Shown here piece after piece: positions 33,638-41,786 of a stretch of 64,000 nt of DNA; positions within the stretch are counted from its first letter, which is position 1; the number at the start of each line of letters is the position of its first letter. The translations under genes and the position numbers were made by a program. The stretch comes from CAZAQK01 sp964535825 (GTDB lineage Bacteria > Pseudomonadota > Alphaproteobacteria > Rickettsiales > SXRF01): positions 248,001 through 312,000 of the forward strand of contig CAZHUC010000001.1 of NCBI GenBank assembly GCA_964535825.1, read 5' to 3'. Under the pieces are notes generated by a model. It saw only the letters and a program-made list of their open reading frames with translations. It ran no database searches and was not told where the DNA came from.

Positions 33638-35008
33638 ATGGGGGTGAATGTGAGACATATGCTCGGCGGGCTGCTATCTGCAGCGTATTTTGTTTTTATC
33701 CCCCATGCCGTGCTTGCCGATACACGTTACTATGTTGAGATCGGGCAGGAAGTGACCGAGGAAGAAGCGGTACTTCAATGGAAATCATATTCAGAAAAAT
33801 ATAGCGACATATTAAAGGGGCTGGATTTTCATCCGGTCACGGTGATCCATCAGAATGACCGTAGCGTTGGCACACGCGTGCAGGCAGGGCCGCTGCCCAC
33901 CAAATTCGATGCCTATAGCATCTGCGGCAAATTGTTCGACGATAAAGTGCCATGCTTCATCGTGGAAGGAGCAGAAAAGATAGAGCGTCCACATGCCAGC
34001 GGAGGGCAGGCCACCATTGTATTGCCGTGGATGCAGCAGGCAGAAAACAATACTGGCTCGCAACCTGTGCCTGTTGAGATATCAGAAGCCACCAAGGACG
34101 ATGAAGATACAGGCTTCTTCTCATGGATATTTGGCGATGATGACGATGATCTCAAATCCTCCAAAGCCAAAGAAGATGCCGCTAATAAAGAGGGTGAGGT
34201 AGAGGTTTCCGAGGCCATTAACGTGCCTGTGACCGTCAATGCCACCCCGCAATACACCGCCAAACCCACCTTTATAGACCAGTCTAAGCCAGAACCCATT
34301 CCAGCCCCTGTTATTAAGCCGCTGGAGCAACGTATGGCAGAAGCCTCCTCTGGGGCATGGCAGGCGTCTGGCAGCGTCTGGCTGGCCATTAAATCGTTCG
34401 CCAGCGAAGAGGATGCCACGGCTTTCTGGCAGGATGTGCGCTCGGCAGAGCCCGCCCAGACCGCCGGATACAGGGTAAGGCTGGTACAGCCCTATATGGC
34501 TGATGAGCGCAAAAAGCTGGTTTCTATCAATGTAGGCCCTTTTGCGGAGCAGGGCGATGCAGGCAGTTTCTGCCAGAATATCATTCAAAAGATGAACAGC
34601 TCGCTGGCTTGTGAATTTTCTAGCACTGAGCAGGATATGGAGCGCTCACGGCTGGTGACCCCGCGTTTTGAGCATTCCAAGCGCTATGAGCGGCGTCGCC
34701 GTATGCACCGCTCACGCTATAACCAGCGCGAGGCAAGCCTGTTGAGCGAGCAGAACCGCACCAAGATCTACTGGGTGCAGGTGGCAGTGGCAGAAAGCCA
34801 GATGGAAGCCCTCAAAACATGGGATGAGCTGCGGGAAGAGCACCCGGACCTGCTGGAAGGCCTAAGAAGCAGCGTTTCAGCCACGATGATGCGGGGTAGC
34901 AAATATATGGTGCGGGTAGGGCCACTGGAAAGTGGCAGTGCCGCCACCGAACTCTGTACAAGCCTTACTGGCCGCGGCGTTCCGTGCCGTATATATTCTA
35001 ATATGTAA
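33638..35008 (+). CDS. Exported protein with three SPOR-like domains
   Basis: A 456-residue protein with a signal peptide (cleavage near AVLA, residue 27) and three SPOR-like repeats at about 29-112, 243-330 and 375-455. Each repeat has an aromatic start (RYYVEIG, VWLAIKSF, IYWVQVAV) and ends with VGP plus a Cys pair. SPOR domains bind denuded peptidoglycan at division sites. An acidic and Pro-rich linker lies between the first two, and a very basic RRRRMHRSRYN patch precedes the third. It may act in cell division or wall remodelling. Several in-frame starts exist near the front: ATG 33638, GTG 33650 and ATG 33659. Confidence 0.83.
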   Translation: MGVNVRHMLGGLLSAAYFVFIPHAVLADTRYYVEIGQEVTEEEAVLQWKSYSEKYSDILKGLDFHPVTVIHQNDRSVGTRVQAGPLPTKFDAYSICGKLFDDKVPCFIVEGAEKIERPHASGGQATIVLPWMQQAENNTGSQPVPVEISEATKDDEDTGFFSWIFGDDDDDLKSSKAKEDAANKEGEVEVSEAINVPVTVNATPQYTAKPTFIDQSKPEPIPAPVIKPLEQRMAEASSGAWQASGSVWLAIKSFASEEDATAFWQDVRSAEPAQTAGYRVRLVQPYMADERKKLVSINVGPFAEQGDAGSFCQNIIQKMNSSLACEFSSTEQDMERSRLVTPRFEHSKRYERRRRMHRSRYNQREASLLSEQNRTKIYWVQVAVAESQMEALKTWDELREEHPDLLEGLRSSVSATMMRGSKYMVRVGPLESGSAATELCTSLTGRGVPCRIYSNM

Positions 35009-35077
35009 GGTGTAAAAACTGCTGGTATTCGAAAAGCTCTTTTGCTATATAAACGCCTCTTGTTGATTTACCGGTAT

Positions 35078-35152
35078 TCCGCGATAGCTCAGTGGTAGAG
35101 CATCCGACTGTTAATCGGACGGTCGCTGGTTCGAGCCCAGCTCGCGGAGCCA
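35078..35152 (+). tRNA. tRNA-Asn (GUU anticodon)
   Basis: The acceptor stem TCCGCGA pairs with TCGCGGA, followed by discriminator G and an encoded CCA. The anticodon stem TCCGA/TCGGA encloses CTGTTAA, giving GTT at 35110-35112. The D arm AGCTCAGTGGTAGAGC is canonical. A terminator follows closely. Confidence 0.97.
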
Positions 35153-35161
35153 CAACAAAAC

Positions 35162-35185
35162 AGCCCCTTAAATGGGGCTTTTTTT
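35162..35185 (+). terminator. Rho-independent terminator after tRNA-Asn
   Basis: Stem AGCCCC/GGGGCT (35162-35167 with 35174-35179), 6-base loop, followed by a T run to 35185. It ends the tRNA-Asn transcript 15 bp before the end of the convergent sensor gene. Confidence 0.9.
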
Positions 35186-35199
35186 ATGTTTTTCAGGAT

Positions 35200-37095
35200 C
35201 TAATTGGATTCGTTGGTGAGGATGCGGTGGCTGGTAAAGAACACCGAGATGACCATGCTGCCGGTCTCGCCATGCTGAACATCCATATAGCCCTGATGTA
35301 TCTCCACCAGAGAGCGTGCCAGCTCAAGGCTCAGGTCGGTCTTTTTCTGCATGCTGTCATCGGTGATGGCGCGTATCAGGTGGCGCGTATCCTGTAGCTT
35401 CTCGATGATCTTGAGCAGCTCTGCATTCGATGGCCCTGTGCCCAGCCCGTTCGTGAGCAGGAACACAAAATAGGGCTTTTCCTTGCCTTCACTGATGAGC
35501 TTGGCTTCCAGTGTCAGGGTCTGTTCCGGCAGCATGTGCTGGAGCATATGCAGCAGCAGGTTCATCAGCATCTGTTGCAGGCGGAATTCATCGGCAATGA
35601 TGCGTGGCAGCGGCTCTTGCAGCTTCAGGCGCACGTTCAGATTTTCAGACTGCAGCTTATCCGCCACGAAGCGCAGCACCTTATTGATGACACTTGCTAT
35701 ATCCTGCGGTTTTTCTGCCAGATCCACATAGCCGGTTTCTATCTTGGAAAGGGTGAGCAGATCCTGCATATGGCTGAGCAGCGTATTACCTGTTTTGTAG
35801 ATATCGGCAGAGTATTGGCGGTATTTGCGGTTCTCTATCGGGCCATAGAGCTGGTCGCGCATCACCTGTGAGAAGCCGATGATATTATTGAGTGCGGTGC
35901 GCATCTCCTGACACACATAGGCAATGAATTCTGTTTTGCTGCGGCGGTCGAGCTCGGCTCTTTCCTTGGCCTTTTTCAGCATGAATACTTTATTGCGCAG
36001 CTCATCTTCAATGCGTTTGGTCTCGGCGATATATTCGCCGATGCGCCGCACTTCGCCTGCCAGCATATTCACTTCCACCGGCCCATCGACCCGCATCTGA
36101 GGGCTGTGCTCGCCACGCGCGACCGCTGAGGCCAGCTCGGTCATTCGCACTACGGGCTTTATCATGCGTGTGCGCATGATCCATAAAATGGCGATCAGGA
36201 ACAACGCGGTCAGCAATATCTGCAGCAGGCGGGAAGCAAGAATATCGCGTGCGGAGGTCTTTGCGCGCGCAGCATCATAACCCAGCAGGATGATGTAGGG
36301 GTATTCAGCCGATACTTTGTAATAAGCGTAATTGCCTGCGCCCCAGAACAGGCTGCCATAGGTGATGAGCCCGGAAGGACTATCGGAGAAATTCACATTC
36401 ACCAGTTTTTGCGTCGGGAAATTATTGGTGACGAAATTTTTATCATCCGACACCTGCGTGAGCGGGATCAGTGTTTTACTGACGATGGCAAAGCTGATGC
36501 CATCTTTCTTTATAAGGCGGCTTAGCTGCTCCGAGAGTGTGTTGATATCGATACTCAGCATCACCGTGCCGATGAATTTACCGGTATAATCTGTGATGCC
36601 CATGGAAACTGGAATGACCCAGCGCTCTGATACGCGCCCTTCGATCGGCCGGCCTATTTGCATCTTCCACGGTTCTGCCATGGCTTTTTTTACATAGTCG
36701 CGGTCTGAAATATCGACCGGGGTTTCCAGCACGCCTTTATTGCTGCTGACGATGAGCTTCTGGTCAATATTCACCCATGAAAGAATGCTGTAGATGAATC
36801 CTTTGCTATCGAAGGATTTGAGCACGCCTGCGAGCCTTACAGGGTCGCGTGCATCATCAAGCACGAACTGTTTACCCAGGGAAGCAAGCAGGTAGCTTGC
36901 ATTCTCCATTTCTGTGGCCAGCGTGTGGTCTATGCGTTGTGCCTCACGTTCCAGCTCAACCGCGACTTCCTTTGAATAATGGGAATAGGTGGAGTAGGCG
37001 ACCCATATGGAGATCATGAACAGAACGAACAGCACGGTCGCTGCAAGCAGCGTAAAATCTCTGGAAAGTGAGGGTTGTGTCCAGTAATTTTTCAT
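35200..37095 (-). CDS. Degenerate (pseudo) sensor histidine kinase
   Basis: A 631-residue membrane protein laid out as a histidine kinase: a helix at about 15-38, a periplasmic double-CACHE-like domain (about 45-285), a second helix (288-307), HAMP, a coiled coil, and a HisKA-like region. The phospho-acceptor position is Gln396 (CQEMRTALNNIIGFS instead of SHELRTPLN). In the ATPase domain the catalytic Asn of the N box is His516 (LLLHMLQHM), the DxGxG motif reads TNGLG (548-552), and the GTGLGL loop is KTDLSL. All main catalytic residues are therefore lost. Probably a signal-transmitting or scaffold protein rather than an active kinase, like other known pseudo-kinases such as DivL. It has a strong candidate promoter with an internal palindrome. 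Confidence 0.85.
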   Translation of the reverse strand: MKNYWTQPSLSRDFTLLAATVLFVLFMISIWVAYSTYSHYSKEVAVELEREAQRIDHTLATEMENASYLLASLGKQFVLDDARDPVRLAGVLKSFDSKGFIYSILSWVNIDQKLIVSSNKGVLETPVDISDRDYVKKAMAEPWKMQIGRPIEGRVSERWVIPVSMGITDYTGKFIGTVMLSIDINTLSEQLSRLIKKDGISFAIVSKTLIPLTQVSDDKNFVTNNFPTQKLVNVNFSDSPSGLITYGSLFWGAGNYAYYKVSAEYPYIILLGYDAARAKTSARDILASRLLQILLTALFLIAILWIMRTRMIKPVVRMTELASAVARGEHSPQMRVDGPVEVNMLAGEVRRIGEYIAETKRIEDELRNKVFMLKKAKERAELDRRSKTEFIAYVCQEMRTALNNIIGFSQVMRDQLYGPIENRKYRQYSADIYKTGNTLLSHMQDLLTLSKIETGYVDLAEKPQDIASVINKVLRFVADKLQSENLNVRLKLQEPLPRIIADEFRLQQMLMNLLLHMLQHMLPEQTLTLEAKLISEGKEKPYFVFLLTNGLGTGPSNAELLKIIEKLQDTRHLIRAITDDSMQKKTDLSLELARSLVEIHQGYMDVQHGETGSMVISVFFTSHRILTNESN

Positions 37096-37124
37096 TTCTG
37101 TCCAAGCGATTCTGAATGGCGGGT

Positions 37125-37154
37125 ATTATAGGCATATTTTTATGCCTTAGGCAA
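37125..37154 (-). promoter_or_regulatory. Promoter of the pseudo-kinase with palindrome in the spacer
   Basis: On the minus strand: -35 TTGCCT (37154-37149), an 18-bp spacer, and a perfect -10 TATAAT (37130-37125), about 30 bp before the ATG. The spacer holds the inverted repeat AGGCATA-AAAA-TATGCCT (37130-37147), and the -35 itself forms a further half-site, TGCCT-A-AGGCA. This is the position used by operators of regulators that act on spacer DNA. Found by eye; binding is inferred. Confidence 0.6.
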
Positions 37155-37161
37155 ATGCTGG

Positions 37162-38220
37162 CTAACTAGGCAGGGAGTGCGTTTGCTGCTCTGCGGCCTG
37201 TTGCTGCGCGCTCACAAGTTTGGTGTATGAATCACTCTTGTTGGCTAGCAACTTTTCCTTGTTGCAGCATGGTTTGACCTTGTCAGCATGGGAGTTGGTC
37301 GCTGTCGGTATTGCTACAGGCTGTTCAGCCGGTGCTGCACTAGCATCCTGATTATTGGGTTGTTCGCTTTTAATGCGTTCTTTTGCCGACATATGGCTGA
37401 TCGCATTCCAGATCATGATCGCGGCTGTAGTGGCATAGATATCCAACGCCAGGATCTTGCCAAAGCGATAGGATTTATTCTTGGCCATCTCTGCCGTGAG
37501 TTCCTGGCTGATAGGGATTTTGGATAATTCTTTACCGCCTGCGGTGAAGCCAGCAACTTTGCGGCCAAACCAGTCTTCAAATTTATCGAAACGGTAACGT
37601 GGCTTGGCAGCAGATTTATCTTTGCCGAGCAAAATATCTGCGGTGAAGAATGAACCAGCAACGATACCAAATGCACCAAGGCGACCTTTGATAATATCGG
37701 CCCAGCTTTGTTCCGGGTCATCTTTCTGGCGCTCACGACCAAGTTCAACTTCACCTTCCTTGCCGAATTTTTTATTCAGGCCTTCCACGATCTCGTGCTT
37801 ATTATCTTCCAGTTTTTTCATGATAGGGGCAAACAAGTTGCCGCCGTGGAATGTCACCATGGTAGACGCTGTCGCTTGTGCTAAGCGTTTGCGGATCGGT
37901 GTGGAGTCATCCAGTTTGTAGAGCTTGTTGTTGACCAGTTTATTTTCAAACCAGTTCTGGAATTTTTGCAGGTAATTCGGAACACCGGCATATGATTCCT
38001 TGCCGTGGCGCGCCACATACGCAATGGCAGCCGTGGCAGCCAGAATGAATCCTTCAGCAAAAATGAATTTGAAACGATGATAGTATTTTTCACCAGTAGT
38101 GGGCTGGGAGGCATCCAGCGGCTGAGCAACAGCGGCCTGAGGAGCTGTCTGCTCCACCGGTTTGTCTGCTACTGCATTCTTGATCTCAGTTTCAACCACC
38201 AAAAAATCCTCAAGCGCCAT
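37162..38220 (-). CDS. Unknown membrane protein, paralog B
   Basis: A 352-residue protein, ATG start, with a short polar N-terminus rich in Ala, Pro and Gln, three or four moderately hydrophobic helices (for example about 53-70, 180-200 and 260-280), and an Ala/Gln/Pro-rich tail containing one Cys pair (KPCCNKEK). The central part aligns by eye with the 385-residue gene upstream: a helix near the front, then a TMVTF / TMFTS motif, a charged Lys/Glu-rich segment and a further helix. No known family recognised. It is 127 bp downstream of the paralog and 66 bp upstream of the pseudo-kinase, on the same strand. Confidence 0.65.
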   Translation of the reverse strand: MALEDFLVVETEIKNAVADKPVEQTAPQAAVAQPLDASQPTTGEKYYHRFKFIFAEGFILAATAAIAYVARHGKESYAGVPNYLQKFQNWFENKLVNNKLYKLDDSTPIRKRLAQATASTMVTFHGGNLFAPIMKKLEDNKHEIVEGLNKKFGKEGEVELGRERQKDDPEQSWADIIKGRLGAFGIVAGSFFTADILLGKDKSAAKPRYRFDKFEDWFGRKVAGFTAGGKELSKIPISQELTAEMAKNKSYRFGKILALDIYATTAAIMIWNAISHMSAKERIKSEQPNNQDASAAPAEQPVAIPTATNSHADKVKPCCNKEKLLANKSDSYTKLVSAQQQAAEQQTHSLPS

Positions 38221-38347
38221 GGGTACGGCAATTACACTATCCCAGTATCATTTATACCATAGCGAGGGGCTAGGTTATATGAAGGTTTAATGAAGAAAAG
38301 GATTGGTATTTGTTAAGAATTTACGGCAGGTTACCGGCTTACCAATA

Positions 38348-39505
38348 CTAGATACTTGGCTGTAGCGGGCCGGTTTCCTGCTTGGCTGCCAGTTGTTCTA
38401 CAAATAGATCACCTGATTTTTCAGGCCTTTTAGAGTGCTGTACGGTTTGGGCAAAGCTCTTTTCTTCCGCTTTTACAGGCTCTGAGGCAATGGCAGGAGC
38501 GTCAGGTGTTACAGAAGGTGATGTCGATACGGAAGCGTCTGTTTGCGTCGTGCCTTCGGCAGCTGCGTTCTTGTCTTTCTTTTTCCAGCCGATAGCAGCA
38601 ATGCGTTTATACGCCACTTCATGCAAAATGGCGTATACGAAGGTCAGGCCTACGTCGAAGCCGATAGTTTTATGGAGGAACTCCCAGTTATTCACCCATT
38701 CCATGGGTTTTTTAGAGCTTTCATGAATATGCTGCTCTGCTCCTTCAATGAACATTTTTGAATCTGGTTTAGGTTCAAGGCGGAGTAGTTTAGCTCCGCC
38801 TTTGCTTACCTTGCCTATAGGTTCATAAATGTATTGCACCAATTTACTGTGAATTGGATTGGTAAAGGTAATTACTAATAGTGGTGCAAGTGCCAGTAAG
38901 CGAGAGCCAATACCCCCCATGAGGCTTTTATGCGGTTCTTCTTCAATGCGTTCATATTGCTCAGCGAATTTCGGATCATTGGCTACGGTTTCTTTGCCAT
39001 AGGTCTTTTCATCCAACCATTTAACGATCTTCTTTTTGTTTTCTTTTTTCTCCATCCACATCATCGGTGGAATGATGGCAAAACCGCCCATCATGATGCT
39101 GGTGAACATCGTTCCGCCTTTTGCACCAACTTTGCGAGTACTCTCATTTTTAATAATAGGCTTAAGTAACCGGTCATAAAAACCAGATACCTTGGAAAAG
39201 ATTTTTTTTCCATTCTCTGTCTTTGCGGTCCAGTAAGCACAGCTCACGCCAACGGCAGAATTCAGTAGCCAGTCGATACCGCGATAGGTCAATTCGTTGT
39301 GAATTTTATAGCCTTTGGAAACGAATTCCTTTTCCTTAGGATTTGCCTGTTTTGCAGGTGTTTCTGGTGCTTTTTCCAGGGACTTTGCCTGATCGGTGCT
39401 TGCGGCAGCCTGCTCCGTACCGGCAGTTGTGGCGGTCGGGTTCTTTAATTCTTGTTCTTTTTCAGGCGTTAAACTAATAACAAACTCCTCAGGCGGGATG
39501 CCCAA
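38348..39505 (-). CDS. Unknown membrane protein, paralog A
   Basis: A 385-residue protein with a Thr/Ala/Lys-rich N-terminal tail (about 1-65), several hydrophobic segments (about 75-95, 130-150, 200-220 and 275-290) separated by Lys/Glu-rich stretches, and a Ser/Thr/Pro-rich C-terminus. It shows the same order of motifs as the 352-residue gene at 37162-38220. The only start near the front is TTG at 39503-39505, because a stop lies just upstream and there is no early ATG. A promoter-like pair lies just upstream. Function unknown; perhaps a two-component membrane scaffold with its paralog, which is inference. Confidence 0.65.
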   Translation of the reverse strand: MGIPPEEFVISLTPEKEQELKNPTATTAGTEQAAASTDQAKSLEKAPETPAKQANPKEKEFVSKGYKIHNELTYRGIDWLLNSAVGVSCAYWTAKTENGKKIFSKVSGFYDRLLKPIIKNESTRKVGAKGGTMFTSIMMGGFAIIPPMMWMEKKENKKKIVKWLDEKTYGKETVANDPKFAEQYERIEEEPHKSLMGGIGSRLLALAPLLVITFTNPIHSKLVQYIYEPIGKVSKGGAKLLRLEPKPDSKMFIEGAEQHIHESSKKPMEWVNNWEFLHKTIGFDVGLTFVYAILHEVAYKRIAAIGWKKKDKNAAAEGTTQTDASVSTSPSVTPDAPAIASEPVKAEEKSFAQTVQHSKRPEKSGDLFVEQLAAKQETGPLQPSI

Positions 39506-39529
39506 AACACTTATTCACGCTATCAATCT

Positions 39530-39557
39530 AGCATATTTTTGGCTATTTTATTGTTAA
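39530..39557 (-). promoter_or_regulatory. Candidate promoter of the paralog A gene
   Basis: On the minus strand TTAACA (39557-39552), a 16-bp spacer, and TATGCT (39535-39530), giving a predicted start about 18 bp before the TTG codon. Both boxes differ from consensus by one or two bases. Found by eye. Confidence 0.42.
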
Positions 39558-39569
39558 ACTTATGTTACG

Positions 39570-39609
39570 GAAAAACAAATAAGGGCTGTAGAATCGCTCT
39601 ACAGCCCTT
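39570..39609 (-). terminator. Terminator after groEL
   Basis: Perfect 12-bp stem AAGGGCTGTAGA / TCTACAGCCCTT (39581-39592 with 39598-39609) with a 5-base loop. On the minus strand it is followed by a moderately T-rich stretch (ATTTGTTTTTCC). It ends the groES-groEL transcript 40 bp after the groEL stop. Confidence 0.85.
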
Positions 39610-39649
39610 AGATTGTAATACAAGCTAATTAGCTTGGAATAATAATGGC

Positions 39650-41308
39650 TTAAAAGCCCATATCACCCATGCCGCCCATACCACCCATGCCGCCCATACC
39701 ACCGGCCGCACCGCCTGCTGGCTTTTCTTCCGGCAGGTCCGCAATGATAGCTTCTGTGGTGATGAGGAGACTTGCAACGGAAGCAGCACCCTGCAGGGCA
39801 GCGCGTACTACTTTGGTTGGGTCAATGATACCGGCTTTGATCATATCGCAATATTCAAGTTTCTGCGCATCGAAGCCGTGGTTGGTATCAGTGCTTTCCA
39901 GCAGTTTGCCAGCCACAACCGCACCGTCCAGACCAGCGTTCTCAGCTATCTGGCGGATAGGGGCTTGCAGTGCACGTTTAATGATCGCAACACCAGATTT
40001 CTGGTCGTCGTTATCGCACTTAATCTTCTCAAGGGCTTTAGATGCATAAAGCAGGGTGCAGCCGCCGCCCGGTACGATGCCTTCTTCAACAGCAGCGCGG
40101 GTAGCGTGCAGGGCATCATCAACGCGGTCTTTGCGTTCTTTCACTTCAACTTCAGAAGAACCGCCAACTTTCAGTACGGCAACGCCGCCAGAGAGTTTTG
40201 CAAGGCGTTCCTGCAGTTTTTCGCGATCATAGTCAGAAGAAGTATCTTCCACCTGAGCACGGATCTGGCTGCAACGAGCTTCGATCTCTGCTTTTTTGCC
40301 AGCGCCATCAACGATGGTGGTGTTGTCTTTATCGATAACAACCTTCTTCGCACGGCCAAGGCTTTTTACGCTTACGCTTTCAAGCTTCATGCCGAGATCT
40401 TCGCTGATTACTTCACCAGCGGTGAGAATAGCGATATCATCCAGCATTGCCTTGCGGCGGTCGCCGAAGCCAGGAGCTTTCACAGCAGCCACTTTCAGGC
40501 CACCACGCAGCTTGTTTACCACGAGGGTAGCCAGTGCTTCACCTTCAACATCTTCCGCGATGATGAGGAGAGGGCGCTGCTGCTGAACAACGGCTTCAAG
40601 CAGTGGCAGCATTGGCTGGAGTGCACCGAGCTTCTTTTCGAAGATCAGGATGTATGGGTTTTCAAGTTCCACCACCATTTTCTCCGCGTTGGTCACGAAG
40701 TATGGAGAGAGGTAACCACGGTCGAACTGCATACCTTCAACGGTTTCCAGTTCGAATTCGAGGCCTTTAGCTTCCTCAACGGTGATAACACCTTCTTTGC
40801 CTACTTTCTGCATGGCTTCAGCAATTTTATCGCCTACTTCTTTATCGCCATTCGCAGAGATGGTAGCAACCTGCGCCCACTCAGCTTTAGAGTTAACCGG
40901 TTTGCTTTTCTTTTTGATCTCTTCCACAACGGCTTCTACCGCGCGTTCAATGCCGCGTTTTAGATCCATTGGATTGAGGCCTGCAGCTACTGCTTTGCTG
41001 CCTTCTGTGAAGATAGCCTGCGCCAGAACGGTTGCGGTTGTGGTTCCGTCGCCTGCCATATCGGCAGATTTGGTAGCCACTTCACGCAACATTTGTGCGC
41101 CCATGTTCTGGAATTTGTTTTGCAGGGTAATTTCTTTAGCAACCGATACACCGTCTTTGGTGATGCGTGGTGCGCCGTAGGATTTTTCAATCACCACGTT
41201 GCGACCGCGAGGCCCAAGGGTTACTTTAACTGCGTTGGCAAGTTTCTGTGCGCCTTGCAGAATCTGCTCGCGGGCATCAGAGCCGTATTTTAGTTCTTTA
41301 GCTGACAT
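39650..41308 (-). CDS. groEL: Chaperonin GroEL (60 kDa)
   Basis: Forms the double-ring cage that folds non-native proteins with ATP. Family landmarks are NVVIEKSYGAPRITKDGVSVAKEI, MAGDGTTTATVLAQAI, EGIVPGGG and the flexible Gly/Met tail (GGMGGMGGMG). 552 residues is typical. It follows groES by 26 bp, and a strong terminator lies 40 bp after its stop. Long frames on the opposite strand (for example 39878-40963) are shadows of this gene. Confidence 0.99.
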   Translation of the reverse strand: MSAKELKYGSDAREQILQGAQKLANAVKVTLGPRGRNVVIEKSYGAPRITKDGVSVAKEITLQNKFQNMGAQMLREVATKSADMAGDGTTTATVLAQAIFTEGSKAVAAGLNPMDLKRGIERAVEAVVEEIKKKSKPVNSKAEWAQVATISANGDKEVGDKIAEAMQKVGKEGVITVEEAKGLEFELETVEGMQFDRGYLSPYFVTNAEKMVVELENPYILIFEKKLGALQPMLPLLEAVVQQQRPLLIIAEDVEGEALATLVVNKLRGGLKVAAVKAPGFGDRRKAMLDDIAILTAGEVISEDLGMKLESVSVKSLGRAKKVVIDKDNTTIVDGAGKKAEIEARCSQIRAQVEDTSSDYDREKLQERLAKLSGGVAVLKVGGSSEVEVKERKDRVDDALHATRAAVEEGIVPGGGCTLLYASKALEKIKCDNDDQKSGVAIIKRALQAPIRQIAENAGLDGAVVAGKLLESTDTNHGFDAQKLEYCDMIKAGIIDPTKVVRAALQGAASVASLLITTEAIIADLPEEKPAGGAAGGMGGMGGMGGMGDMGF

Positions 41309-41334
41309 GTTATGTCTCCTGATTAGTAATTAAA

Positions 41335-41649
41335 TTAAGCTGCTTTTTTGGAAGATTTACCTTCTTCAAGAATACCGATCACATCGGATTCTTTCATCAC
41401 GAGGTATTCTTTGCCGTCGATCTTCATTTCGTTGCCTGCCCACTGGGTGAATAGCACGATATCGCCAACGGATACATCCATAGCGATGCGTTTGCCGCTA
41501 TCGTCTTTTGCGCCTGCGCCAACAGCCAGCACTTTACCCTGCTTTGGCTTTTCCTTAGCTGTATCTGGGATGATGATGCCGCCAGCGGTTTTCGTATCCT
41601 GTTCAATGCGTTCCACAACAATGCGGTCGCCTAATGGTCTGATCTTCAT
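41335..41649 (-). CDS. groES: Co-chaperonin GroES (10 kDa)
   Basis: Heptameric lid for the GroEL ring. The pattern IRPLGDRIVVER, GGIIIPDTAKEKPKQGKVLAVG and the mobile loop are typical; length 104 residues. Its ATG follows an AAGGAG ribosome site. A heat-shock-type promoter lies about 80 bp upstream. No CIRCE operator (TTAGCACTC-N9-GAGTGCTAA) was found, so RpoH rather than HrcA control is favoured. Confidence 0.98.
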   Translation of the reverse strand: MKIRPLGDRIVVERIEQDTKTAGGIIIPDTAKEKPKQGKVLAVGAGAKDDSGKRIAMDVSVGDIVLFTQWAGNEMKIDGKEYLVMKESDVIGILEEGKSSKKAA

Positions 41650-41726
41650 GAAGTAGTCTCCTTAAAATGTTGAAAACAAGGCTCAGCCTATATTAGCGAG
41701 GCCAAGCATAAATTCAGTGTGCTCTG

Positions 41727-41754
41727 ATATAGGCCTATGGTATGAGGTTTCAAG
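41727..41754 (-). promoter_or_regulatory. RpoH-like heat-shock promoter of groESL
   Basis: On the minus strand CTCTTGAA then a 15-bp spacer and CCTATAT: the -35 core CTTGAA is 41754-41749 and the -10 CCTATAT 41733-41727. This matches the alphaproteobacterial sigma-32 pattern (CTTGAA ... CCnATnT). It lies about 80 bp before the groES ATG. Found by eye. Confidence 0.6.
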
Positions 41755-41786
41755 AGGTATTTTGATTTTTTGTATAAAAAAGGCCA

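Noticed and set aside
35092..35397. Frame beginning inside tRNA-Asn and running into the pseudo-kinase 3' end
   Set aside because: It starts within a tRNA and crosses a rho-independent terminator.
39878..40963. Open frame of 361 residues on the strand opposite groEL
   Set aside because: Composition (Phe/Asn/Ala-rich, no family motif) is that of a mirror frame of a highly conserved gene; groEL on the minus strand explains the region fully.
41650..41786. CIRCE/HrcA operator upstream of groES
   Set aside because: No TTAGCACTC-N9-GAGTGCTAA or near match was present; a sigma-32-type promoter was found instead.
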